Origin: Bacteroidota bacterium
Lineage (GTDB): Bacteria; Bacteroidota; Bacteroidia; B-17B0; Aurantibacillaceae
Length of the DNA stretch: 64,000 nucleotides
Reading direction: 5' to 3'
Assembly (NCBI GenBank): GCA_016185125.1
Contig: JACPOC010000026.1
Location: 1-64,000, forward strand
Every line of letters starts with the position of its first letter. Position 1 is the first letter of the stretch. Shown here in pieces: positions 39,401 to 49,457 of this stretch. The translations under genes were made by a program, and so were the position numbers. The notes beneath the pieces were generated by a model. The model was not told where the DNA came from and did no database searches. It was given only the letters and a program-made list of their open reading frames with translations.

Positions 39401-40306
39401 TTACATTTTATTTTTTACCGGAGATCCTACAATTACCAGAAATTTGGATACACTCCAAAATTTTTCAGGATTTGTAATAATCAGATTTGTTACCACATCT
39501 TTATCTTTTGCATCTTTTTCTAATGTATAGGAATCTGTAGGGTGCGTTGAAACCATTTTTACATTATCGCTGTTAACAGCTATGGTTGTAGTTTTGGTAT
39601 AGTCAATTTTGGTAAATTTATTCTTATCAAAATTTTCATTCAGCTTTGAAGTTTTTCCAATGCCTAACAAGCCGCCTTTTTTATCTATTATTTTTGCTTC
39701 AGCCAGGTCTTTTGATTTTCCAATTACATAATACGCGGTGTGCAAAGCGGCAGTATTTTCGGCAATAGTTTTTGAATTTGAATCATTGATAGAATTTAAG
39801 GTATCTATTGATGATTGCAATTGAGTAACCTGAACATTTAAGGCGATGAGCTTATCGTTAAGAGTGGCAAGTTCTATATCTTTTTGAACTAAGCGATCGG
39901 TTAATGTTTTTATTGCCTCTTCTAATTTAGCGTTTTTGTTAGATGATTTTTTAAGCTTACGTCTTAATTCAGTTATCGTATTTTTATTTGCATCCATTAA
40001 TTCGTTAATGGCTTTAATGTGCGCATTAATTCTGTCTTTTTGACTTCCCTTAATATCTCCTTTATTTTGATTGGCGCTTAAATAAACAATTTGTTGTTTT
40101 ACGGCAACACTATCCAAATTTCTTTCAACTTCATTAAAAGAAGTTACAAAATCATTAAGCGTTACTTCACTTTTATTAATGTCGGTTTGGTTCGCACGAA
40201 TAACGGACATGAGCGAATCTTTTTGCTGGTTAGATCTTTCAAGTTCTTCCTGGTTACAGGATAGCATTATCAATGAAGCCGAAGCAATAAGAATTAATTT
40301 TTTCAT
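39401..40306 (-). CDS. Coiled-coil lipoprotein
   Basis: 301 aa; lipobox LIMLSC; heptad-rich central region. Confidence 0.75.
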   Translation of the reverse strand: MKKLILIASASLIMLSCNQEELERSNQQKDSLMSVIRANQTDINKSEVTLNDFVTSFNEVERNLDSVAVKQQIVYLSANQNKGDIKGSQKDRINAHIKAINELMDANKNTITELRRKLKKSSNKNAKLEEAIKTLTDRLVQKDIELATLNDKLIALNVQVTQLQSSIDTLNSINDSNSKTIAENTAALHTAYYVIGKSKDLAEAKIIDKKGGLLGIGKTSKLNENFDKNKFTKIDYTKTTTIAVNSDNVKMVSTHPTDSYTLEKDAKDKDVVTNLIITNPEKFWSVSKFLVIVGSPVKNKM

Positions 40307-40353
40307 AAATTTTTGTTTGTCTTCAATTTTGTGTTTAGTTTATATTAGTTCAA

Positions 40354-42333
40354 TTATTTTATTCCTGTAATTTTTAATTCCACTCTCCTGTCGGAAGAAC
40401 TTACCCCCTGGCCTGCAAGTTCCTGCCTCTGCTTGTCATCCGTGGCCGTTGCCATATCTTTTCCGTAAGCCTTTGCCAATATCCGAGATTTATCAATTCC
40501 TTTCAAAGCAAGGTAATTAACCACTGATTGTGCTCTTTCAAAAGATAATTTTTTATTGTATTCATCCGTTCCTTTAGAATCGGCATACCCTCTTACTTCT
40601 ACAGATAATTTAGGATTACTCATTAATACATCATACAGTTTATCTAATTCCACTTTGGAGGAAGGCCTTAATTTAGTTTCATCAAAATCAAAGAAGATGT
40701 TATTTAAATCAAGTTTAGAACCGACGGCAATTTGTTTTAATTTTACGTCCTGCCTTTTTTCGTTATAACCTTTTTCAGGAGCAACGTATTGATTAACGGA
40801 ATAAAAAAGCAACCCTTCCGATTCATAAGAAATATTATAATTGCCGGGAGTTAAAACCAATAAATATTCTCCGGTTTGGGAGTTTGAACGGTATTCACCT
40901 GTTTGATTGGTTTCATTATTGGTAACTGTAATTTTTACATTTTTCGCAGCTTCCTCGTTCGCATCAAACACTACGCCTTTTATAAGTGCTAATTGTGTTT
41001 CGGCAACTTCAGGATAAACAATCATGTAATTATCTTTTTCACCCAATCCTTCTTCGCGAAAGGAGGAATAATAACCTCTTTTTTTATCGGGCGATACCAT
41101 AAAAAATGCGTCATCACCGGTTGAATTTATAGGGTAACCAACATTGGCAGGTTCTAACCAGGCTTTTTCATCATTTAATAAAGTACGACTGAAGAATACA
41201 TCAAAGCCGCCCATTGTTTTATGTCCTTTTGAACTGTAAAATAATGTAACACCATCGGGATGAATAAACGGCGCGTATTCATCGTATGCTGAATTAACAG
41301 TAGGACCCAAATTTACAGCTCGTCCCCAATCGCCCAACTTTGTTTTTTTGCTTTTATAAATATCAGTTCCGCCATATCCTCCCGGTCTATCGCTTACAAA
41401 ATACAAAGTGCTGCCATCAGCTGATAAAAAAGCGCAGGGTTCCCACCATTGGCTATTAATGTTTGCGTTTAATTTTACAGGGACTGACCATTTGTTTCCC
41501 TCGAGAGTACTTGAATAAATATTTCCATTTCCAAAATCATCTTTATATAAAAGTATTTCCTGTCCATCGGCAGAAATACCAATAGCGGCTTCATTGCCCA
41601 CTGTGTTAATCGGCGAGCCAATATTTTCGGCTTTGGTCCATGTGGCACCGCTTCTTTTTGAAATATAAATATCTTCAAAATATTGTCCGCCATCGTACGT
41701 TTTTCCTCCGGTGTTTTCAGGGCGACGGGAAGTGAAGATCATGGTAGATTGATCGGCCGATAAGCGTGGAGAATAATCGGCATACGTTGTATTGATTGAA
41801 GGGCCCATGTTTACAATTTTTACATCAACCGGTGCCGTTACAAGTTCTTTGGCATATCCGCAGATTTCAATTTTGCGTGTAACCTCTTTAATAACATCAT
41901 TTTCTATGGGTCGGCTTTTTTGCAAAGCCACTTTGTATTTGCTGTAACTGGCAATGGCCAGATCAAAATCATAATTTAAATGGTAGGCATCTGCAAGAAA
42001 TTTATGCGCCTTTTGCGGAGCCCGGGTTTCTGTTTTATCATTTTCTTTATAATCATTCCCTGCAATTTTGGTAACTTTTTGCAGGTAATAAATTGCCTTT
42101 TTATTTTGTTTACCGGTTTTAACATAACAGGCACCAATCTTAAAACATATATTTGAATTAAGGGAATCTGATTTATACAATTCGAGATAAATATTTAATG
42201 CTTCGGCGTAATTACCACCCTGGTAGAGGGTTTCTGCGCGTTCAAATTTTCTACCAAAGTCTTTTCTATTTAATGAAAAAACAGAAGTAATAAATAAGGA
42301 TAGAAAAATGAGAAGTTTAAATTTTGTTTTCAA
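40354..42333 (-). CDS. PorE-like OmpA-family protein (TPR, PD40 propeller, CarboxypepD_reg, OmpA C-terminal)
   Basis: 659 aa; TPRs, YSPRLSADQSTMIFTSRRP propeller repeats, FDFDETKLRPSSKVELDKL...VEVRGYADSKGTDEYNKKLSFERAQSV. Confidence 0.88.
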   Translation of the reverse strand: MKTKFKLLIFLSLFITSVFSLNRKDFGRKFERAETLYQGGNYAEALNIYLELYKSDSLNSNICFKIGACYVKTGKQNKKAIYYLQKVTKIAGNDYKENDKTETRAPQKAHKFLADAYHLNYDFDLAIASYSKYKVALQKSRPIENDVIKEVTRKIEICGYAKELVTAPVDVKIVNMGPSINTTYADYSPRLSADQSTMIFTSRRPENTGGKTYDGGQYFEDIYISKRSGATWTKAENIGSPINTVGNEAAIGISADGQEILLYKDDFGNGNIYSSTLEGNKWSVPVKLNANINSQWWEPCAFLSADGSTLYFVSDRPGGYGGTDIYKSKKTKLGDWGRAVNLGPTVNSAYDEYAPFIHPDGVTLFYSSKGHKTMGGFDVFFSRTLLNDEKAWLEPANVGYPINSTGDDAFFMVSPDKKRGYYSSFREEGLGEKDNYMIVYPEVAETQLALIKGVVFDANEEAAKNVKITVTNNETNQTGEYRSNSQTGEYLLVLTPGNYNISYESEGLLFYSVNQYVAPEKGYNEKRQDVKLKQIAVGSKLDLNNIFFDFDETKLRPSSKVELDKLYDVLMSNPKLSVEVRGYADSKGTDEYNKKLSFERAQSVVNYLALKGIDKSRILAKAYGKDMATATDDKQRQELAGQGVSSSDRRVELKITGIK

Positions 42334-42568
42334 AGTATTATTTTTAGGTACGGGGCCATTAATTTATACTAAATTAGTAATATTAGGGCGTTGTCATTTT
42401 CTATTTCGGTAGCAGGGCAATATATATCGTTAAAAAGGATATAAAATCGCTGAGATAAAAATCTAATAAGATAATAATTTTTTCAAAAAACCCTTTCTTC
42501 AACTTATAACAACCAAAATTCTATCGAGTGGTTTCTCAAATTTAAAATTTCGTGCTATTAAAATAAAT

Positions 42569-42585
42569 TTGGCACAGTTTTTTAT
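42569..42585 (+). promoter_or_regulatory. TGGCA-type motif upstream of REC-TM protein
   Basis: TTGGCACAGTTTTTTAT, 30 bp upstream of ATG 42616. Confidence 0.5.
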
Positions 42586-42615
42586 GTTTTATTAATAACC
42601 TTAAAAACAGAAAAA

Positions 42616-43107
42616 ATGACCCCGAATGTAATAAATTTATTTGTTGTTGATGACGACGAATCTTTACTGACACTTGTTAAAACCCACATGAGCAGAAAAT
42701 TCGGAACTGATATAAACATTACTACTTTTAGTTCCGGTGAATCTTGCCTTGAACACATAAATTACGAAACGCATATTGTAATACTTGATTACGATTTAAA
42801 AGGTGAGAACGGACTTGATATTTTAAAACTCATTAAAACCATTAATCCGCATACCGAAGTGATAATGCTTTCTAATAATGAAGATATGACGGCAGCTATT
42901 GAAGCATTTAAAAGAGGAGCCAAAGATTACATGATCAAGGATACCGGTTCGTTAAAAAAAATAACTGAACAAATTAATAAAAAGGCAGATAAATTTAAAA
43001 AGGCAGTTAATGAACCCAATATGCAGAAAATAGCGGCGTTGTTTTTTTTAAGTTTTGCTACTTTGGCAATTGTTATAACCGTGTATTTAAAGTATTACAG
43101 AAACTGA
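42616..43107 (+). CDS. Receiver-domain protein with C-terminal transmembrane anchor
   Basis: 163 aa; VVDDDESLL, IVILDYDLKGENG, K in DYMIKD; C-terminal IAALFFLSFATLAIVITVYLKYYRN. Confidence 0.9.
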   Translation: MTPNVINLFVVDDDESLLTLVKTHMSRKFGTDINITTFSSGESCLEHINYETHIVILDYDLKGENGLDILKLIKTINPHTEVIMLSNNEDMTAAIEAFKRGAKDYMIKDTGSLKKITEQINKKADKFKKAVNEPNMQKIAALFFLSFATLAIVITVYLKYYRN

Positions 43108-43211
43108 TTTTTTTTAATTAAAATGCACTATCAGAATAATATATTTTTCTACCCCTTTAACTAAGTGATAGGCTAAAAACACTTCACGCTACATTGAAAA
43201 CATTTTCTGTA

Positions 43212-44666
43212 TTACATCGAGCTCCTTTGTTGTTTTTTACGCATCTCACTGTTAGGAATACCAGAAAGTTCGCGGTATTTAACTACTGTTCGTCTGGCAA
43301 TATTAATTTCTTTTTCCTTTAACAACATCATTATATCAGAATCTGATAGTGGCTTCTGTTTATCTTCCTCTCTTACAATTTGCTGTATTAATTCCTGCAC
43401 TTGTAAAGAAGTGGAAGAATTAGCATAAGTTGTATCGTTTTTTTCAGAAGATATGGCGCGCATAAATAAATTCTTTAAACTGAAAATTCCAAAAGGAGTT
43501 TGAACATGTTTATTACTGGTAATCCTGGAAACAGTACTCAGGTCGTACCCTGTTTTAGTAGCAATGTCCTGTAAAATCATTGGGCGTAATTCTCTTGGAT
43601 CTCCGCTTTTAAAAAAATCGGGCTGCATTTGCGCAATGGCGGTCATCACTTTCATCATTGTAGTTTCGCGTTCCTTTAAAGCGTTAATTAAAGAATTTGC
43701 ATCGTTTACTAAATTTTGAAAATAACTTTCGGCTTGTTTTTTTTCTGAAGTATTTGAAATATTTAAATTACCGGTTGAAGTGTAATCAGGATTAACTCTT
43801 AGCTTAATAAATTCCGAAGAAGTAAGTGATACAAAGTAATCGTTATCTTCAACCGAAACCTCAAAATCAGGAATGATCTGTTCCTTTAATAATTCATAAC
43901 GGTTGGTTTCTGTAACCGGTTTAGGATTTAATTTACTAATGTAAATAATACATTTTTCAAGTTCCTCCCCGCTCATTTGCAGCTCAGATTTTATTTTAGG
44001 AAATTGCCGTTGAACAAATTCGTTATAAAAATCTCTTATAATTTGCAGCGCAAGAAAATGCGTTCTGCACTCTTTGTTACCTCGTCTTTTAAGCTGTAAA
44101 AAAAGGCATTCGTGTAAACTACGCGCGCCTACTCCGGCAGGCTCGCAATTTTGAATAATCGTTAAAGCGCTTGCCACCTTTTCCTCATCCATCATTTTTC
44201 CTTCACGGAAACTGTAATCATCTGCAACTTCAGTTACAGGCCTTCTTAAATATCCGTCGTCATCCAGTTCATCCACCAGATAACAGGCAATCTCAGTAAT
44301 ATCTTCTTCCAGGTTCATCATGTGTACCTGATCTTTTAAATTTTCCTGCAAAGAATTATATTGAATTACCGGTGCCTCGTAATGATTTTCGTTTGTTTGC
44401 TTTTGTGTTTTTTCGTAAGGCTCTTCATCCTGATCCCACAATAATTCATTATCAAATTCGTCTTCTTTTCCACTATCCTCTTCAGCGTTTACATCCGGCT
44501 CTACTTCCGATTCAAGTACAGGGTTAAGTTCAATTTCATTAGCAATATATTCTTGCAATGCATAGCCCGACAAATGCATAATGTGCATCAGCTTTAAATG
44601 CTGTTGCGACATGTAATATCCCTGCTTTTGCTGCTGATTCTGTTTTTGACTTTGAAAATGGTTCAT
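43212..44666 (-). CDS. rpoN: RNA polymerase sigma-54 factor
   Basis: 484 aa; N-terminal Q-rich region I, CEPAGVGARSLHECL, C-terminal RpoN box ARRTVVKYRE. Confidence 0.97.
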   Translation of the reverse strand: MNHFQSQKQNQQQKQGYYMSQQHLKLMHIMHLSGYALQEYIANEIELNPVLESEVEPDVNAEEDSGKEDEFDNELLWDQDEEPYEKTQKQTNENHYEAPVIQYNSLQENLKDQVHMMNLEEDITEIACYLVDELDDDGYLRRPVTEVADDYSFREGKMMDEEKVASALTIIQNCEPAGVGARSLHECLFLQLKRRGNKECRTHFLALQIIRDFYNEFVQRQFPKIKSELQMSGEELEKCIIYISKLNPKPVTETNRYELLKEQIIPDFEVSVEDNDYFVSLTSSEFIKLRVNPDYTSTGNLNISNTSEKKQAESYFQNLVNDANSLINALKERETTMMKVMTAIAQMQPDFFKSGDPRELRPMILQDIATKTGYDLSTVSRITSNKHVQTPFGIFSLKNLFMRAISSEKNDTTYANSSTSLQVQELIQQIVREEDKQKPLSDSDIMMLLKEKEINIARRTVVKYRELSGIPNSEMRKKQQRSSM

Positions 44667-44731
44667 GAGGGAAATTTTAAATTAAATATACACTATTTTA
44701 TGAATTAGTGACCAACTATTTTTTTTAATTA

Positions 44732-45109
44732 TTATTCTGCAACTTTTTTACCTGTTATTTTTGAAGCAATGTCGCCAAGCCAGTTAACAATAGAAACTTT
44801 ATTTTTTTCAATAAGATTAGAAGTTACATTTTTTATTAAAAACGGAACTATGATCCGTGGTAATAACCCTGAATTTTTTAAAGCTGTTTTAGCAATAAAA
44901 TTGGTTACCTGTCCAACAGAATTACTAAGCATATCGTTATTATCACTCACCAAAGCCTTTTTTGCACCGGAAGTTAATAGCTGTAAAGGCCCCAGCATTT
45001 GCTTAATTTCCTGAAAATCATTTTTAATTTCCCGTTCAAGATTCATTCTGCGGTACAGTAACCGTTTCCGTTCAGCTTTCAGGTCTTCCAGTGTATCAAT
45101 CCTCTTCAT
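44732..45109 (-). CDS. Hypothetical protein, third gene of the YtxH/holin-like cluster
   Basis: 125 aa; overlaps upstream gene end by 14 bp. Confidence 0.75.
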   Translation of the reverse strand: MKRIDTLEDLKAERKRLLYRRMNLEREIKNDFQEIKQMLGPLQLLTSGAKKALVSDNNDMLSNSVGQVTNFIAKTALKNSGLLPRIIVPFLIKNVTSNLIEKNKVSIVNWLGDIASKITGKKVAE

Positions 45110-45461
45110 GAAAATTAATTTTTTTAAGCAGGGCGTTAATAATGGGCAACTTAATAAGAGATTTTCGTGTAATAATTACAAGAATAGCGATTACAAAATA
45201 AAACCCGGCAACATATAAAAAACCTATGAAAGAACTTTGAAAATAATCAGATAAATACAAAGCAGCACCGATGCTTAACAGCAATAGCACAAATGACATC
45301 AACAAGCCAACCACGGCCACAGAGTCAATGGAAGCTAATATTTCAGACATTTTATCCTGAATGTTAATTGCGGCAAGATCTATTCTAGTTTCGGCACATT
45401 CAATAACATGCCCAAACAAGCGATCCAGCTTACTTTCATCTGCTTTATTTTCTTCTTCCAT
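45096..45461 (-). CDS. Phage-holin-like / YqjE-type two-TM protein
   Basis: 121 aa; SVAVVGLLMSFVLLLLSIGAALYLSDYFQSSFIGFLYVAGFYFVIAILVII. Confidence 0.8.
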   Translation of the reverse strand: MEEENKADESKLDRLFGHVIECAETRIDLAAINIQDKMSEILASIDSVAVVGLLMSFVLLLLSIGAALYLSDYFQSSFIGFLYVAGFYFVIAILVIITRKSLIKLPIINALLKKINFHEED

Positions 45462-45493
45462 AGGTTTTTAATCTAATCACTTTATCAAGCAGA

Positions 45494-45805
45494 TTAGTTA
45501 TTTAAATTTGACCCATTGGTGTGAGCATTCGCTACATTTTTTGCCTTACCCTTGTAGTTTTCAACTTCGTCTTGAACCATTGATTTTAATCCGTCAGCTT
45601 TTTCCATTGCCTTGTCTTTTAAGTTGCTGAGTGTTTCTTTTCCTTCGTTGATCTTTTCTGCCAACTCATCAATAATGTCTTCAGCATTATCTTTAATTTG
45701 TTGCCTGAGTTCACTTCCTTTGCTTGGAGCAAATAATAAACCTAATACTGCGCCCGCTGCAGCACCTAGTACCAGAGCGCTTAAAATTTTGGTGTTGTCT
45801 TTCAT
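45494..45805 (-). CDS. YtxH-family protein
   Basis: 103 aa; ALVLGAAAGAVLGLLFAPSKGSELRQQI. Confidence 0.9.
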   Translation of the reverse strand: MKDNTKILSALVLGAAAGAVLGLLFAPSKGSELRQQIKDNAEDIIDELAEKINEGKETLSNLKDKAMEKADGLKSMVQDEVENYKGKAKNVANAHTNGSNLNN

Positions 45806-46050
45806 AATAATGATGTTTATGGTTAATATTCTTATATACTATATGGAATAATCGTGCCGAAAATAAAAAACCCCGCATTTACCGCTAATTAGGCAAATGA
45901 GATAAATTTAAAAATAAAAACGGGTAATGCAATCGCCATACTGTGGAATATATTGCCAGGCAAATTCCCTTTCCTACCTTATATAGCCTTCCATTCATAG
46001 GCATTGCTTTTGAAATAGAAGAGTATCCGCCAGAAACGGAAAATATAGTT

Positions 46051-46869
46051 ATGCTTACAAAACAAGAAAACGCTGAAAAGGAATCTGAACTTGAAGAAAA
46101 GGTTGCGGATACTCCAGGTGCCACCCGCATTTTCTTTAGTGAAGCCGGTGCTATTGCAATTTTTACCGGACAAACGGTTAGAAGTATATTTTCATTTCCA
46201 TTTGAGTTCCGTGAATTTATAAAACAATGTTACATGATTGGCAATCGCTCCTTTGGCCTGGTAGGAGTTACCGGTGCAATAATGGGCATTGTGCTTACCA
46301 TTCAATCACGGCCGGTGTTAGCCGATTTTGGAGCCGAAGCCATGCTTCCTCAAATGGTTGCAGTTTCATTGGTTCGCGAAATTGGCCCCGTTATTACTGC
46401 GCTAATATGTGCAGGTAAAGTTGGTTCAGGAATGGGGGCCGAATTGGGTTCTATGAAAGTTACCGAACAAATTGAAGCCATGGAAGTTTCGGCAACCATG
46501 CCCATGAAATATTTAGTGGCCACACGGGTACTCGCTGCAACCTTTATGATTCCTTTGTTGGTTATTTTTGCCGATACACTTGGTTTATTAGGAAGCTGGC
46601 TTGGCGTAAATATTAAAGGGGATGTAAATATTGTATTATTTTTTTCTCACGCATTTGCATCTGTTGATTTTATGGATTTAATTCCTTCACTTGTAAAATC
46701 ATTTTTATTTGGCGCGGTAATTGGCATCATTGGTTGTTATAAAGGTTATACTGCCGGAAAAGGAACGGAAAGCGTAGGCATAGCCGCTAACTCTGCCGTG
46801 GTGCTTTCTTCACTATTAATAATTATTACAGATCTTATTGCTGTGCAGGTAACAGATATTTTATTATGA
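46051..46869 (+). CDS. mlaE: MlaE-family ABC transporter permease
   Basis: ORF 45943-46869; likely start ATG 46051; GVTGAIMGIVLTIQSR, REIGPVITALICAGKVGSGMGAELGSMKVTEQIEAMEV. Confidence 0.93.
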   Translation: MLTKQENAEKESELEEKVADTPGATRIFFSEAGAIAIFTGQTVRSIFSFPFEFREFIKQCYMIGNRSFGLVGVTGAIMGIVLTIQSRPVLADFGAEAMLPQMVAVSLVREIGPVITALICAGKVGSGMGAELGSMKVTEQIEAMEVSATMPMKYLVATRVLAATFMIPLLVIFADTLGLLGSWLGVNIKGDVNIVLFFSHAFASVDFMDLIPSLVKSFLFGAVIGIIGCYKGYTAGKGTESVGIAANSAVVLSSLLIIITDLIAVQVTDILL

Positions 46870-47654
46870 GTGAAACTGAATTGCATACCCAACAAAGTTC
46901 TACCCAGGCATTAACAGAACCGGAAAAAATTATTGAGGTAAAAAACCTTAGCATTTCATTTGGTGCGCAACACGTACTCAAAAACTTAAACTTTCATCTG
47001 AATAAGGGCGAAAATCTTGTCATTCTCGGCAAATCCGGATCAGGCAAATCTGTTACCATTAAATGCATTACCGATCTGCTAACACCCGATAGTGGCACGA
47101 TTGAAGTATTGGGAGAAAAAATTGAAGATTTGGAAAGAGAAGAACTTTCTGAATTACGAAAAAAAATCGGGTTTCTTTTCCAAAGCGGCGCACTCTATGA
47201 TTCGATGACCGTTAAGGACAATCTGGAGTTTCCGCTTCTTCGAATGAATAAAAAATTAAAGCGCGATGAAATTAACGAAAAAGTAAAAAAAGTTTTAGAC
47301 AGTGTGGGGCTGGCGCACGCCTTAAATAAAATGCCTGCCGAACTATCAGGGGGAATGAGAAAAAGAATCGCATTAGCAAGAACAATAATCGTTGATCCGG
47401 TAATTATGTTGTACGATGAACCGACAACCGGGTTAGACCCCGTAACCTCACGTGAAATAAGCGTATTGATAAATGAAGTGCAAAAAAACTATGAAACCTC
47501 TTCCATTATTATTACGCACGATATGGATTGCGCCCGCGAAATTGCAGACCGTGTTTTAATGCTGAAAGATGGTGAAGTATTAGCGGAAGGCACTTTGGAA
47601 GAGCTGGAAAAAAATGAAGACCAATGGATAAAATCTTTCTTTGGAAAAAATTAA
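46866..47654 (+). CDS. mlaF: MlaF-family ABC transporter ATPase
   Basis: 262 aa; GKSGSGKS, LSGGMRKRIALAR, MLYDEPTTGLDP. Confidence 0.95.
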   Translation: MSETELHTQQSSTQALTEPEKIIEVKNLSISFGAQHVLKNLNFHLNKGENLVILGKSGSGKSVTIKCITDLLTPDSGTIEVLGEKIEDLEREELSELRKKIGFLFQSGALYDSMTVKDNLEFPLLRMNKKLKRDEINEKVKKVLDSVGLAHALNKMPAELSGGMRKRIALARTIIVDPVIMLYDEPTTGLDPVTSREISVLINEVQKNYETSSIIITHDMDCAREIADRVLMLKDGEVLAEGTLEELEKNEDQWIKSFFGKN

Positions 47655-47661
47655 ATAAAAA

Positions 47662-48477
47662 ATGGGAAATTCAAAAAAATTAGCAGGACGTTTAGGAATA
47701 TTTGTAGTAGCAGGCTTAGCCTTGCTGGTAGCAGGGATATTTTATATAGGCCGTCAAAAACATTTATTTAACCCGGTGGTTAATTTAAATACCACTTTTA
47801 AAAACATCAGCGGCTTAGAAGTAGGAAACAATGTAAGGTTTTCAGGGATAAATGTTGGAACCGTGCAACAAATAAGAATAATAAATGATACCACTGTTAA
47901 AGTTTACATTATTGTAGATAAAGAAGTTCAAAAATTTATAAAAACAGATAGTCGCATCAAGATTAGCTCCGATGGCTTAATTGGAGATAAAACCATAAAT
48001 ATTACACAAGGAACTTCATTGGGAAGAAGTGTTAAAGAGGGTCAGTATTTAATTTCGGTAGAACCGCTTGAAACCGACGCCATTATGGCTAATTTGAGCA
48101 AAACCGGCGAAAACGCAACTATTATTTCCGGAGAACTTGCTGAAATAATTCATAAAGTTAATACAGGTAATGGAACTATTGGCCGTTTATTACGCGACAG
48201 TACTATTGCGGAAAATATTGGACAAACTATTAGAAACCTGAAGCGAAGTTCAAAGGGTTTGGATGAAAATATGGAAGCTGCAAAACATAATATTTTACTC
48301 AGAGGTTTTTTTAAGAAAAAGAAAAAAGACGAAGAGCATTTAAAAGAAGGAAAGAATAAAAATAAAGAAACAGCCAATGAACACGAAACCAAAGAGAAAA
48401 AAGAAACTTGGAAAGAAAGGCGCGAGCGCAAAAAACTAGAAAGAAAATTAAAACAAGAAGCCGAAGAAAAAAAATAA
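47662..48477 (+). CDS. mlaD: MlaD/MCE-domain protein with charged C-terminal tail
   Basis: 271 aa; TM then TTFKNISGLEVGNNVRFSGINVGTV; Lys/Glu-rich C-terminus. Confidence 0.92.
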   Translation: MGNSKKLAGRLGIFVVAGLALLVAGIFYIGRQKHLFNPVVNLNTTFKNISGLEVGNNVRFSGINVGTVQQIRIINDTTVKVYIIVDKEVQKFIKTDSRIKISSDGLIGDKTINITQGTSLGRSVKEGQYLISVEPLETDAIMANLSKTGENATIISGELAEIIHKVNTGNGTIGRLLRDSTIAENIGQTIRNLKRSSKGLDENMEAAKHNILLRGFFKKKKKDEEHLKEGKNKNKETANEHETKEKKETWKERRERKKLERKLKQEAEEKK

Positions 48478-48480
48478 ATT

Positions 48481-48714
48481 ATGGAACAAAATAAAAAAAA
48501 CATTAATAATAAAATTATTATCTCTGGGCCCGGGCCTGAGAAAAATGATCCAACTAAAAAGGATGATGATAATGATGCTACAGAACCAAAACCAGGCGTA
48601 ACAGATCCGGGGAAAACGGATCCAACCAGAAAAGATGACCCAAAGAAAAATGACCCTACCCGCATTGACCCGAATACCAATCCTATAAAAATAGATCCCA
48701 CCCGAAATAAATAA
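48481..48714 (+). CDS. Low-complexity Asp/Pro/Thr/Lys repeat protein
   Basis: 77 aa; NDPTKKDD...KTDPTRKDDPKKNDPTRIDPNTNPIKIDPTRNK, 3 bp after mlaD stop. Confidence 0.65.
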   Translation: MEQNKKNINNKIIISGPGPEKNDPTKKDDDNDATEPKPGVTDPGKTDPTRKDDPKKNDPTRIDPNTNPIKIDPTRNK

Positions 48715-48761
48715 TTTTGTTTTTTCGTAACTTCTGCACTTATTCCTATTATATTTAAACA

Positions 48762-49112
48762 ATGAACAAACACAGCATATTAATTGTAGACGATGAACCC
48801 GAAGTATGTGTTCTTTTAAAAAGTTACCTTATCAGAAAAAATCAGGACGTTTGTTATTCCACTTCCTTAACCGAAGGCTTGCTGAAATTTGAATCCTTAA
48901 AACCTAATGTGTTGATACTTGATCATAATATGCCCGATGGTTTAGGAATTGAGCATATAGCTAAATTCAAAAGTTTAAACAAAAGCCTTTGCATTGTTAT
49001 TATTAGCGCCATGTCTAATCTTAAAGAACACGCCCTTACCAACGGAGCTGATTATTTTCTTGAAAAACCCATTAGCTTACAAACATTAAATAGCATCATC
49101 GCTGCTAATTAA
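48762..49112 (+). CDS. Single-domain response regulator
   Basis: 116 aa; ILIVDDEPEVC, VLILDHNMPDGLG, FLEKPIS. Confidence 0.92.
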   Translation: MNKHSILIVDDEPEVCVLLKSYLIRKNQDVCYSTSLTEGLLKFESLKPNVLILDHNMPDGLGIEHIAKFKSLNKSLCIVIISAMSNLKEHALTNGADYFLEKPISLQTLNSIIAAN

Positions 49113-49431
49113 TATTTCTCATTCTGCAGCAACAGCACCAAGTTTGTTTTTATAACAACCATCCGTTAAATTAACTAATGCCTTTCATAAATCTTTGAGG
49201 CTTGAATTGGGACAATTCATGCCCACCGTGCATTATTATCCCCTATTACTTACCACAATTAAAATTTATAATTTTCTAATTAAAAATAATTTACATATTA
49301 TTTAAAAGATATTTTTTTCTACAGAATAAAAGGCAATTAAAGTTTACAAAATGAAAGAAAATATATATGGATTATATTCCACTCAATGCGGAAGATATAC
49401 CACAAATTTCGTCACATTTTAATAATTTTGG

Positions 49432-49448
49432 CTGGCATAATGTTTAAA
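49432..49448 (+). promoter_or_regulatory. TGGCA-type motif upstream of candidate small RNA
   Basis: CTGGCATAATGTTTAAA. Confidence 0.45.
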
Positions 49449-49457
49449 TCATACTAA

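Noticed and set aside
45953-45963. TTGCCAGGCAA palindrome upstream of mlaE
   Set aside because: Short (11 bp), single copy, no supporting second site; kept only as a note.
48150-48773. 207-aa and 104-aa antisense ORFs opposite the mlaD tail and the DPT-repeat gene
   Set aside because: Ser/Phe-rich translation is the antisense shadow of Lys/Asp-rich coding; mlaD sense frame is clearly real.
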